Below, one piece after another: positions 46,505 to 57,639 of a stretch of 64,000 nucleotides of DNA. Made by a program: the position numbers and the translations under genes. The notes beneath the pieces are model-generated. The model was not told the origin of the DNA. It did no database searches and worked only from the letters and a program-made list of their open reading frames with translations. Position 1 is the first letter of the stretch, and every line of letters begins with the position of its first letter. This DNA comes from Crambe crambe (taxonomy: Eukaryota; Porifera; Demospongiae; Poecilosclerida; Crambeidae): assembly GCA_963924555.1 (NCBI GenBank), contig OZ004587.1:5270001-5334000 (forward strand), given 5' to 3'.

Positions 46505-48250
46505 ATAGCTAATGTGGATCCACCGGTTGCTATAGCTAATGTGAATCCACCAGTTGCTATAGCTAACCGGTTGCTAGCTAATGTGGATCCATTGGTTGCT
46601 ATAGCTAATGTGGATTCAGCAGTTGCTATAGCTAAGGCCAATGTGACTAAATACCTTCACTTGCTCAAATTGGATGAGGGAGGGCCCCCCATTATGCTTT
46701 TTAGTACTGCCACTATTTTTCCCTATTCTTCCCAAATATGCCAACACAAAATACATTAACGGTTATTATACAAGATTCTACATAGTCTCCAAGGGAATTA
46801 TCCAAAATTTTCACTAAGCAGTCTTTCTGATGCAGCCAAATTTAATGGTTGCACTGCTAGTGGTGATGCTGAATTACAGATGCAACACCTACATCACATT
46901 CACATGCATCACTGTAATTAATGTGTAAAAACAACCCACTTTTAGGTTATCTGAGTTGCAATTGGAACTCAGATAACCTAAAAGTGGGTTGTTTTTGCAA
47001 CAGCTACATCACATTCACATGCATCACTGTGAAAATAAAATTAATGTGTAAAAACAACCCACTTTGAGTTGCAATTTGCATTTGTTTTTACAGTGATGTA
47101 GCTTTTAATTAGCACTTAGCAACTAGCCAACTACTATTTGATTCACTGCTGAATCATGGCATGCAGTAGTGGGTTGTAATGCCAGAAATTATGCCAAATT
47201 ATGCCCTTTGCCATGATGTACCTATTATGCCAAAATTTATGCCTATATAGCACTAATAGATGGACCACCATACAACAATTGCTGTAGAAATCAATCAAGC
47301 AGATAATAATAAACGAGTATATGGTGGCCAAATTAGCATGTGGTAGTAGGTTGGCCTAATGTGGATCCACTGGTTACTGTAGCTAATGTGGATCCACTGG
47401 TTGCTGTAGTTAATGGATCCACCGGTTGCTGTGGATCCACCGGTTGCTGTGGATCCACCAGATGCTGTACATGGCAGTTGTGGATGCTTTCCCATCTGCA
47501 CAGCTATGGGTTCTTGTTTGCTTCATCAGCATATTAACGTCATGTGACTTACCCTCTCCCCCTAAACATCAAAATGATGTTTTATTATCCAAAAATATGC
47601 CCCCTTAGTGTTAGCAAGCGAGGAGGCAGCAGCTCTATGGTAGTTATGCCGAAATCTGCACACACCTCACTGTAAAAAAAATGTGTAAAAACATTTTTAG
47701 GTCATTCGAGTTGCAAATTGGAACTCATTTTTACAGCTCACTTCCAGTATCTTTTTTACAGTCCATTGCTTCCTTAACCCACATTTCTATTTCAGAATCT
47801 TCATCTCCCATGAAAGTTCAAATCCCATTTGCAATTGATATACAAGTTGACTCCAAAATGAACCCTTAATGGCCAAATCACTATTGCTCAATAATAATAC
47901 CGCTAACTTGGCCCTCGTTCTGGGATTATGCGCACGTGCACCAATCATAGGGTAAGGGATCGTCAAGCGTATAGGTCATTGTGCATGTGTACGTGTATGT
48001 ACGTGTACGCGCAACGATAACGTAATTAGCGCGGGGTCATGTATAATCAATCAATCAATCAATCAAGCAATGTAAAGCCCAAAGGGCATATGCAAAATAA
48101 ACGGGGGAAAAAGAATGTCAAGTGACTGAGGGAGGCTACTCAGGTGTAATATAAAAATGATTTATAAGTACCCTTCAGCGCTTATGCGATTATTATGCAT
48201 GTTGTCTATAGAGGGTTATAGTACTCAGTTGTGTCTGTGTACGTGTGTCA
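46505..48250. repeat. U4: shorter, rearranged copy of unit U
   Basis: Minisatellite (46,505-46,650), then the 'cttgctcaaattggatgagg' tail, a segment matching 1-1,150 (46,800-48,033) containing a second array (47,360-47,480), an insert at 48,034-48,190 starting with (AATC)n, then resumption at 'gagggttatagtactcagtt' (48,200-48,245). A perfect 79-bp hairpin (46,921-46,999) is present here only. Confidence 0.8.
48034..48190. mobile_element. Inserted element with (AATC)n end
   Basis: Interrupts U4 between 'gcgcggggtcatgta' and 'acccttcagcgct', where U1 and U3 read straight through (gtcatgtacccctcagcgc). 'gta' may be duplicated at the edges. It starts with five aatc repeats, then 'aagcaatgtaaagcccaaag'. 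A short tetranucleotide run at one end suggests a SINE or LINE 3' tail in reverse orientation. Confidence 0.4.
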
Positions 48251-48365
48251 GGTCAAAAATCAAATCTTAATTATAAGATTCTAATTTTTGATATCTTTTT
48301 CTGCCAACTTAGAGAAACCAGGAGAATTTTGAAGCGCTGAAATCGGCCAAGCCGTTGCGGAGATA

Positions 48366-48576
48366 CTGTTGATTTCACTTCCCTTCGAACTTCCGTGAAT
48401 ATATCCGTGGGGCGTGGCTCGTGATAGAGAGGTGCCATCTCCACGCTCTTTGCACAAGAGCTAGTTCAGAACAAGAGTTTCAAGTTGCTGCTAAGAGCGT
48501 AGAGATAGCTTCACTCTAGCACCTGCCACGCCCCACGGATATATTCACGGGAGTTCGAAGGGAAGTGAAATCAACA
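48366..48576. mobile_element. 211-bp fold-back MITE
   Basis: Arms ctgttgatttcacttccctt and its inverse extend about 55 bp each, through 'tatatccgtggggcgtggc'. The interior has no ORF. Confidence 0.75.
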
Positions 48577-49560
48577 GTATAGTCCTTCACTATTCGATTT
48601 AATTATACGGAATTTGAAATAATTCTTAACGTAGTGGGCGAGACTTCTCTATTTAAATGAAAATTGTGTGTCATCGATGCTTTTGTGTATATCTCTGGAT
48701 TGGAGCCACCAATTCTCTTCAAATTTGAATGGTGCACACTACAACATATTTGAATCTGATAGACAGAGAATGATTATTACCTAAAAATGCCTGATTTTAG
48801 CAGCCTGGGTAGATCATTAAAATAGTTCTTTAAAGCCTCTTCACTCATGCTTATACTTATGCCAGCATCAGCACAGATTGCTCCAAGACACAACACTTTG
48901 CTCAGCAGTAGTTAAAATTGTTGCCCTGCCCACTTTTTCATGATCATTAATTTTCTCAGGTCAATCCGTGAAAAAGTAAGCTGGTAAGAGCGATTTTGTG
49001 CACCTAACTACTCATAGATAGAGGTAAAGAATATGTATGTTTGAGTTTTCATCTATTCACAATTTTGATCATGCAATTATGACATTATTTTTGTAAGAAA
49101 TGTACATAGTGCAAGTATAAAGCTATGAAATCATAAAATATAGTGCTGATATTCAAATTCTACGCTATTTTTTACCCCTGGGAGCAACTTCTTCTCTAAT
49201 AGCTTATCAAGAACTCGCGGATCTCCATTCTTGCACACACACTCCCTTGTTCCAGCTGCTTACATAGAAAACTCTGTACACGTATCCGCCCACGCACGAC
49301 TTCCGGTTTGACATCGCTACTTTGATTGATTGCAGCATCATAATAATTTGCAGCATCATATACGAGCCCCACACTAGCGAGTTGGCTCTAGAATTCGCAT
49401 TATATTATATCTCGTATATACGTCATAATAATAGTGGTTTTTCTCTGCGACGATCATCTGGTAACATTACATCACAGTGCAGTAGACGCGCATGCGTATA
49501 TAAATATGTGCTATAAGCTAGCTGAACTTAGGAAGCGTAGATCGAGAAATCTAGAGACAA
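48577..49560. other. Intergenic, no gene seen
   Basis: AT-rich with CpG-bearing stretches around 49,230-49,300 and 49,440-49,500. A 64-aa ORF at 49,322-49,516 is not protein-like. Confidence 0.4.
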
Positions 49561-49574
49561 TGCTGGCCCAGAGA

Positions 49575-49850
49575 AAAGAATTCCTCAAGCATCGAATAGC
49601 AGATGCTAGCTAGCTACTAAAGAATGGATCAAATTAGCAAGACCGCTGAACAGAAAGAAGAAAGTAAGAGATAGAAGGCAAGGCATCCTGCTCAAAGCAC
49701 AGCTACAGAGAAAAGACAGCGCTTGAGGGAGAGTGCAAGTCAGCAGTTGATGTCACAGACAGCTGAGGAAAAGAGAGGCCAGTCTCAGAGAATGCAGACC
49801 AGAGATTGTCTTCAGAAAGAGAGGCCATTCTCATTGTTTCACCCTTGCTA
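49575..49850 (+). pseudogene. Remnant of an Arg/Glu/Gln-rich repeat protein
   Basis: A frame reads STATEKRQRLRESASQQLMSQ then TAEEKRGQSQRMQTRD. Charged heptad-like repeats of this kind (RLRESASEE type) occur in N-terminal regions of Helitron-like and PIF1-helicase-containing transposon proteins of invertebrates. There is no start, no helicase domain and the frame is closed on both sides, so at most a fossil. Confidence 0.25.
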
Positions 49851-50239
49851 AAAGGGAACATGCATCACATTCAGCCCCACAATGCATTGCATTTGTCTAG
49901 TATAGATTTTGGGGCCACACGGCTTGGTTTTGATATGATGCTGCAGTCATAGTCCAGCTAAATTTTTGGGCTGATTAGCTGCTTGAAAAGGTAAATTATG
50001 CAAGGCATTGAACTGTGCCATCATCAGCTCAACAGATATTACTTTACGACTATGTGATTATACAAGCCTGTAGGAAGCAAAATTTTAATGGTCAGGCCAG
50101 GATGTGGGTGTGGTCAAGTGAAATGGGTGTGGCTACATACTATTCTGCATAAAATTATGCTGGTGAACATTTTAGGTGTGTTGAACATTATAGGTAGAAT
50201 TTTGAGCAGTGACTGGCAACTTGCTGATTCCCTTTTGAC

Positions 50240-51245
50240 ACAAGATATGATACATCAAGGGTGCATTGAGTCACGAAGTGGCAAGAGGGCATGTAACTGC
50301 CATACATATAGACGGCATAGTATAAATACTAGTACATGGTAGGCTCTGTCAGCATATATGCCCGTTTACTGCAGTAAACTGTAGCTAAATATACTACCAA
50401 TTTATATATCACCATCTACACTAGTTGTATGCCCTCTCACTGCTTTGATTCCATTTCGGCATGCATGACACGATGAATAACATGCACACAGCTGTGACAT
50501 CTATTCTTGGGAAGTTAACAAGTTATTTTAATTTTAATAATGGAATTCGATTATACACAGAAGGACAGATGAACAGAACCTAAATGAAATTGGAAAACAG
50601 TTTGTTTCTGTAAATTCTAGATATTTTCCCAACACATGCACAAACCAATTATAAACATTTTTTATTTATTTTTTTTTTTTAATAATGGAATTTGATTATA
50701 CACAGACAAACAAACAAGTCCAAGTCATGGCACTCATTGGTTTGTGCATGTGTTGGGAAAATATCTAGAATTTACAGAAACAAACTGTTTTCCAATTTCA
50801 TTTAGGTTCTGTTCATCTGTCCTTCTGATAAATTTATAGCTATTAATCATACATTCTTGGGAAGTTAACAAGTTATTACACTTCATGTCTGGAAGTATAT
50901 GTTTAGGGGGCTGTAGCCCCCCTGCCCCCCTGGTTCCTACACCTATGTAATTCTGTATTAACTAAAACGTGAAAATCTGTAAAAATTCAGATAAACCGTA
51001 TACTTGGAGGCACTGCAATTGCCTACATGATATGAAATAATGGTCATAGCTGGTATCTCTGACTCTATTGGCATGCACCATCTATATTAAATCTGCACTA
51101 CATCAAAAAAGGTGACAAACAAGTAGTAAAGGAACTAATTATTCTTACCCCCCTTACCAATGAGGGAAACATGTAAATACCTTTAAAATAGAGCAGTGCA
51201 GGAATGACTTGAGAAAGGAGATCCAATACTTCCTTGTCCAAGTCG
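50240..51245. repeat. Duplicated segments of 35,505-35,765 and 38,741-39,421
   Basis: 50,240-50,460 matches the inner part of the TIR element of gene B's intron. 50,523-51,243 matches 38,741-39,421, including the nested fold-back (arms about 50,541-50,640 and 50,735-50,827). The break at 50,497-50,525 joins 'attcttgggaagttaacaag' directly to the fold-back arm, a rearrangement. Confidence 0.75.
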
Positions 51246-51314
51246 TTGCTTTTTATAGCTAGTTAGCTGTTTTATGGAACTTTCTAGGAATTTTGGAAAA
51301 TTCATAAGCACAAA

Positions 51315-51680
51315 CTAGCCATTGATGAATTGAAGGTTGGGACCATCTTGAATGAAACAGTTTATTAGAAAGATTGACATCTCACAGGGACTTATACACT
51401 CAAACCTTTGAGCAAATTCATAATGCAGCTATTGATAAATTGAAGGTTGTGACCATCTTGAATAAAACAGAAAGATTGACATCTCACAGGGATTTATACA
51501 CTCAAACCTTTGGGCAAATTCATAATGCAGCTATTGATGAATTGAAGGTTGGGACCATCTTGAATAAAACAGTTTGTTAGAAAGATTGACATCTCACAGG
51601 GACTTATACACTCAAACCTTTGAGCAAATTCATAATGCAGCTATTGATGAATAGAAGGTTGGGACCACACATTTTACTAT
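51315..51680. repeat. Tandem repeat, three units of about 102-110 bp
   Basis: 'agattgacatctcacaggg' occurs at 51,371, 51,473 and 51,583, each followed by 'cattcataatgcagctattg'-like sequence. Diverged single units are at 52,995-53,170 and 53,695-53,765. Unit lengths of 102 and 110 make one ORF (51,374-51,580) repeat a peptide (TSHRDLYTQTF); not convincing as a gene. Confidence 0.7.
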
Positions 51681-51718
51681 GTTTAGTGTGAATTTGATAC
51701 ACACCTGCACACCTGGTC

Positions 51719-52131
51719 ACGTTCATTACTTCAAAAAGTTGGGAAAGTTGCTACTATAATGTAGTGCATCGTCATCATTCATTAGCATCATCATTAATTT
51801 ATGTACAAGTGAGAGTAAAAATATTTCTTCTAAATGAAAGAGTGATGTAGGCTTGAATACATGACTAAAAAGTACAGAAGCAAGGTGCTGGCTATGTACT
51901 TCATAAGCTCTACAGAATTGACCCCTACAATTGACATAAACCCTACATCGCTGCTGCCATATACTTTTGGCTACACCTTGCAGCAATGTAGGGTTTATGT
52001 CAATTGTAGGGGTCAATTCTGTAGAGCTTATGAAGTTCCTATTTTCATAATGATAGAACATAGCACAGCAAGGGAGTTTATTAAAATGGTATTAACTTTC
52101 CCAACTTTAAGTGAAGTAATGAACATGACCA
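51719..52131. mobile_element. 413-bp fold-back element with a strong inner hairpin
   Basis: Outer arms 'gttcattacttcaaaaagttg' / 'ctttaagtgaagtaatgaac'; inner arms 'acttcataagctctacagaa' extending about 55 bp with a 30-nt loop (51,897-52,036). The ORFs on both strands that read STELTPTIDINPT are mirror images of the arms. Confidence 0.7.
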
Positions 52132-52194
52132 GCAGTGAGGATCATAACTCTTTTGACAAAATGGGAAGTGTTGATCGGCCATACTATGATACGG

Positions 52195-52925
52195 AGATAT
52201 ATATCCCACCTAATACATTTACATTTACTCCAATAGAGATAAGTGCTCTTACTGTCATAAATTCCCTCCCTTAGGGTAAAGTACATTTATGACTCATAAA
52301 CGCACTGTTCCCCAGGCTATGAATAACAGCAGTTTTAGGTTTTCTGATTGGAAGATGATAATGAAGATAATGATAAGATAACATTGTCATTACTATTACT
52401 AAAGAATCTATTTCTGTCTCTGGGTAGTTTATAGCTGATTGTTGGAAAATGAAGAAGTCATCTGGTACTGGGTCACAAGGATTTTCATATTTCTTGCAAT
52501 TTTCCACTGGAAGAAATTATTGTCTAAGGCCCATTTGGTGTATTTTTTTTGGCGTCATACCTTCCACTAGCTTAGCTAGTCTGTTCACTGTCGCTAGCAA
52601 ACACAAAACTTGGGTGGAGGAACTCGTTAATAGCTGGGTGTGGTGGGCATGGGAGGAGTTCGAGTTGAACCGTAGCCGTCGTAGTCTTAGCACGAGGCTC
52701 TGTAGAGTTGGCATCTGAACAACCGCACATCCCAGGACAGAGACAAGCCATGGCAGGAGTTTTCCTTTTATTTCGTAACTAAGGGGTAGCTACGCTAGCT
52801 AAAACTACAGACCAACCAATGAAATCGTGTGCCCTGGGGATATATAGCAGGTAGTCCTGGTGATTATGGCATTTATTGGCCATAATCACCAGACTACTGT
52901 GTTCTAACTACGTATTACATATTCC
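52195..52925. repeat. Inverse copy of 17,840-18,720
   Basis: Reverse-complement match from 'gataagtgctcttactgtc' to the hairpin end 'accagactactgtgttctaa'. Minus-strand reading preserves NPCDPVPDDFFIFQQSAINY. Confidence 0.6.
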
Positions 52926-53220
52926 TAAGTCCAATGGGATGTATTATACCAATAATTATGATGTCAGACCCAAAGCAAATCTTGATTCTAAGAATTTGGG
53001 TAAGCATTCACGAGCATAAACCAGCTATTGATGAATTGAAGATTGGGACCATCTTGAATAGAATTAATTGAAAAACAAAAACAAAAACAAAAAAACCAAC
53101 TTTTATACAGTCCATCTATTCAATGTGATACCTCACAGACTTACACTCAAAGCCTTCACATGGTTGGGACCACCATGAATGAACAGTTTGTTAGATGACT
53201 GATCTAAAGGAAGCCATCTA

Positions 53221-53693
53221 CCGTATAGCGGGTATATTTCGAGGGGCGAAAAATTCGTGATTAGACCTTTTTGTCTTATTTCGCGGGGAAATCATTCGTG
53301 GTTTAGAAAAAAAACACCTGGCCAGCAGCACATGCATGCACACAGAGCTATGAGCTAGCTAGCTGAAGCTTTGATGGCATGTACAAGTCTAGGCCAAATT
53401 TCGTTTGAGACTACGTTCTAGACAGGTTAAGATACCTGGAATGCCGTAGTTAGTGAAGCGTTATAATTATTGTGCAGCGATCCTTTTGCCGTGGCATAGT
53501 TCTGCCGCCTCGAAGCCATCTGATCATGTGGCTCTATTTTTCTTCAGCAAGGTGAGTCTATCCATTGTAGAGTCACAGACGCATGAACTAGACACAACTT
53601 TAGTGATTAGTCTGAGAGTCTGGATGATTCGCGTGGTTAAATATTCGCAGACGAAAGAGAAATCTGTGAAACTTTCACCCCTGAAATATACGG
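53221..53693. mobile_element. 473-bp TA-flanked MITE
   Basis: Ends CCGTATA...TTTCGAGGGGCGAAA and (inverted) CCGTATATTTCAGGGGTGAAA, with TA on both sides (53,219-53,220 and 53,694-53,695). Subterminal 'attcgtg' / 'attcgcg' motifs are repeated. No coding capacity. Confidence 0.75.
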
Positions 53694-53941
53694 TATTCTC
53701 ACATGGACTTCCACTCAAAACCTTTGGGAAAATTCATATGCACAATTATGACCACCATGAATAAAAGTTTGCTAAAATGATATTGATGGTAGCTGAAGAA
53801 AGTTTATACAGTCAATGCGACAATCTCACTCATCTGTATTACTAGAAAGTGTGTCAATTACTAGCTAAAATAATGGTAAGCATCACAAATAATTTCTAGT
53901 TATAAAAAGTCATAATTTTCAGGTGATCACTCGTGGCTGAA

Positions 53942-56900
53942 CTATTTACACTTCTGGTAGCTCACATCAGTGGACTGTTCGTAGTCTTCCCGGTCCAGCA
54001 TTGAGAGCGAGATTTCCAATTCATCACTTCTCCTTATGGTTTGTGATCGTTTCTTCAAATGCCATGTAGTGAATATCTTCTTTGCTATTTTAATCAGTAT
54101 ATACCCTGCTATGAACATCAGAGGACTATAAGCCAGAAATAACTGTATTCTGGTATACAGTTCGATATACTGATGATAGTCCAGCTGATTTATTCTTAAG
54201 TGGTAGTTGCACAATGTTATTCCATTCAAAATGGACAACAGTGTGAAGAGGAACGTGTCCAGTCTGTTGTGCCATTTCTTTTTGTAAGGTTGGGTCCACG
54301 AGTGGATTCCTAGAGTCAGTATGAACTGAATCTCCAACAGGAAGTAGAACATGGAACTATCTATAAGAGCATACAGAAGAAGAGCTAATAATCTGTATAT
54401 GAAGTATAAACCAGCAAAATATCTGTGCTCGTCTTTGAAAGTGCCTTGAAATGAATCAAAGAAAGGTTTGAGTTTTTCCAATGGTATTATCTTGCATAAG
54501 ATGTCAGTGAACTTTGATTCTTGTATTCTAAACAGCACAAATACCTTGTAGCACAAAGGAAATGATAGCAGAAGAAGAGGAGGTAATAAACCCATGAAAA
54601 CCAACACAAAGATTGCTGGTATGGCATATGGTAAGTGATAACCTTTGAAGTAATCAAACTCTCCGTAATAAAAAAACACATTATTCTTCCTTGCTCATGT
54701 TTTTACCAAAGAGGGTAACTGGGGTAAGAATTTGAAGAGATACTTTGGTGGACCGTGCATAGCAGATGACTAGAAAACCTGATAATCCATGTATTATTGA
54801 TTGAGAGATGTAGGTTTTTCTACCCTTTATCTTCTGAATGTACTTGTTGAGTCTGTTGAGTCGTGTGTTCATCAGTGCTACGGTCAATAAAACAAGGAGT
54901 AGGGAATATATCACTGTCACATAGTTAAAGGCAATAATGTTCAGTGAAGTTGCACCTTTGAAGAGACAAAATGATAATTCAGAGTGTGCAAAGAACTTCA
55001 AGTTGAAGAAGCTAGTAATGAAGTTCAGAATTTCTAGAAATATGCCTGCTTCTCTGGTGAAGTCTATCAAATAATTTTATTTGCAAGGTCTCAAATATTT
55101 GGGTGTAGAATATAAATGCATTAAGTGCACCACTTGCTAATTTAATATCAAACAATATCACCAGTAGAAAGAGGATTGTTACTGGAACAATTTCAGATAG
55201 TATGTACAAGCCCCCCATGAACAATATTTCTCTCTCTTGCAGTCCAAAGTATTTTGAGTGTGGTAGAATACTGACATATTTCTTTTACATCTAGAGCACA
55301 CTCTTCCAAGACGGTTTTCATTGCATACTTCCCTACTCACTTCACGAATAGATGCGTTTGTTGATAAGAGTATTTCTGAATTATTTTTATCTTTCCAACT
55401 AGTACAGAATCCCACAGGACAGTTGGAAGTCCGAAAGCTATTATCAGTGATTTCACTGTCGTCTGTCACATTGTACCCTGCCCAGTAACCAGCTACTAAA
55501 ATGGCTTGATATGTAGTCAAGTTACAACTCTGTATGCCGAGGTACTTTGTGGCAGTTAAAGACGAGCACAAGCATTCGTATCTCTCTTTGTCAAATATAT
55601 ATCCAGGTGGACACTCTTGCAAAGTAATATTGAAAGAAAGTTCAATATCTTGTAAATTATTCAGCGATATTCTTAATTTTGCTTGACTTCTCGGTTTTCC
55701 TAGTACCCTCAACTTATTTTTTGTCAAGTATTCATGAGCAGGGTCAATGGATACAGATCCATTAAATATTGTTAAAATAGACACTTTGAAAACTCGTGAT
55801 ACTACTGTGCTATTGGTGTCATCCAGTAGAATTACATTTATTCTAGTTTTCTTTCCTGGTATGAATTTGTTAGGAATATCGTAGACTTTGAATTTGCTGC
55901 CTATTGTGGCTATGTCTGTGTTGTTTTGATAATCCTCAAAGGTGAAGTTAGCTATCAAGTTCAATGCTTCAAGGTAATTTTCAGCTTCTGGATATATCAT
56001 TTTGCAAGGATCTACAGAATATAAATATATGGATTGCTTGTGGAGTTCTGTCAAGTTAAGTTGACGTGAGTTGTATGTATTTAAAGTGTTATTGCGGAAA
56101 AATAATGTGATATTTCTTTCATCAACCTTTTTCATATAATCACCCACGTACTTGATGAAGCATTTTCTCACCGTTGAGGATCCAGGATCATCTAGTGTCT
56201 CTTGGAAAATGGCCCCACCTTTACCAGATGCACTGTTGTTAAGAAATCTTATAGAAATATCATCATTGACGTGAATTGCAGAAGAACCTTGTAACCCTAT
56301 AGCACCTCCTTCATAACCATGGTTACTTTGGAATGTGATATTGGATCCTTGCTGAACATCCATAGCACTCGACACTATGTAAATAGCAGTTCCAATATTT
56401 TCCTTAAACTCTGTTTTTCCTCGAAGAAATATACTAATTTTATTTGTTAGCAGAATTCCTTTGCCATGGTGACGTATTTGGTAGGTCATTTTTAAATATC
56501 GATTCATGTGGGTCACATGGTTATGGATGAATGTACAGTCTTGAAAAACCGGTTTGGGTAAAATACCATCTGTTATAAACTTTCGAGAAGTGTATGGATT
56601 GATCTTAACAGCAGCTCCATAATGTGCTTTATTATTGTTCCATAAGCACTTGTGAAATTCAAATGTGTTGTTGTTGTTGTAGTTAGTGGGAGCAGCATAT
56701 AAATATACGCCTCCTCCTTGTTCGGCTGTATTGTTGGAAAAGTTACAATTTGAGAATTTTATGAGATTTTGGTTCATTTTTGATGACTTGTGAATATAAC
56801 CAGCTCCTACTGCTCCTCCCCTTTTTTGCGCTCGATTGTATTGAAAATCTGATTGGTTCACAAGGACGTTACTGTCATGTGATGAATTTGTGAAGGATAA

Positions 56901-57087
56901 TTGCAGTGCTCCTCCATATCTAGCACGGTTATTATTGAATGTGCAGTTGAATATGGTCAAATTAACATGATGTGTCTCTCCTCTGAAATAAACGTTCATT
57001 CCACCTCCCCTGACAAAATCAATTACATCATTACTTTTAGTCCGTGCAAACTGATTTTCGAACTGTGGATCAGTTTCAGCCGAGTTA
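53942..57087 (-). pseudogene. Pmp-like beta-helix / multi-TM protein gene, 5'-truncated and frame-broken
   Basis: Minus strand. 57,087-55,179 encodes a beta-helix region with polymorphic-outer-membrane-protein-type repeats (FNNNRARYGGAL, YNRAQKRGGAV, FSNNTAEQGGGV, SNHGYEGGAI, NNSASGKGGAI), then a Cys-rich module (CPPGYIFD, CLCSS, CPVGFC, CSRCKRNMSV). After CSWG the frame breaks at CCCCCC (55,211-55,216); a one-base change continues it into TM segments LYILSEIVPVTILFLLVILF. A second break near 55,070 leads to LSFCLFKGATSLNIIAFNYV; a third near 54,690 leads to VFFYYGEFDYFKG and four or more TM segments, stopping at 53,942. The order (beta-helix ectodomain, Cys module, about seven TM) is typical of large uncharacterised receptor-like families in sponges. 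The 5' part is missing: homology ends where U3 begins (57,086). Confidence 0.7.
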
Positions 57088-57156
57088 CAAGAAAAACTGA
57101 CTCATGCTATTAGCTAATGTAAACAAACAGTGCAAACAAAATCTGGATGAGTATAG

Positions 57157-57639
57157 CTATATATTTTTTTTCTGGGAGACACCTAATGTGTGTCCAGTTG
57201 AAGTAATGAATACCCACATGTCTCCTTCATCATCTTCCTCTCCAAAACCATAAATGATGCACACTTCTTTATCAGTTGAAGTAGGTTCACCAACAGCCGT
57301 AGCAGATGTGGGTTCACCAGTTGCTGCAGCTATTGTGGATCCACCAGTTGAAGTAGGTTCACCAGCAGCTGTAGCCGATGAGGGTCCACAAGTTGCCGTG
57401 GCTGTCATGGATCCACCAATTGCTGTAGCTAATGTGGATCCATTAGCTAATGTGGATCCAACAGTTGCTGTAGCTAATGTGGATCCATTAGCTAATGTGG
57501 ATCCAACAGTTGCTGTAGCTAATATGGATCCATAATTGGTTGTTGTAGCTAATGTGGATCCACTGGTTGCTGTTGTGGATCCACTAGATGCTGTGGCAGT
57601 TGTGGATGCTTTGTCAAATAAGGTTGTCTGCACAGCCAT
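57157..57639 (-). CDS. MAVQT-family ORF, 160 aa, minisatellite-encoded (U3)
   Basis: ATG at 57,639; same ends as the 152-aa ORF at 40,083-40,541. It has one extra GSTLATATVGSTLAN block and lacks one STTATSG unit. The acidic tail GFGEEDDEGDMW and the VFITSTGHTLGVS end are unchanged apart from K to Q. Preserved frame despite repeat turnover is compatible with coding but also follows from units being multiples of three. Confidence 0.35.
   Translation of the reverse strand: MAVQTTLFDKASTTATASSGSTTATSGSTLATTTNYGSILATATVGSTLANGSTLATATVGSTLANGSTLATAIGGSMTATATCGPSSATAAGEPTSTGGSTIAAATGEPTSATAVGEPTSTDKEVCIIYGFGEEDDEGDMWVFITSTGHTLGVSQKKNI
57280..57610. repeat. 27-bp minisatellite array (U3, first)
   Basis: Same order of unit variants as 40,196-40,512 with the net 24-bp difference described for the ORF. 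Confidence 0.9.

Noticed and set aside
51726..52274. Two ORFs on opposite strands both reading STELTPTIDINPT
   Set aside because: They are the two arms of the same hairpin, so the shared peptide is an artefact of the inverted repeat.
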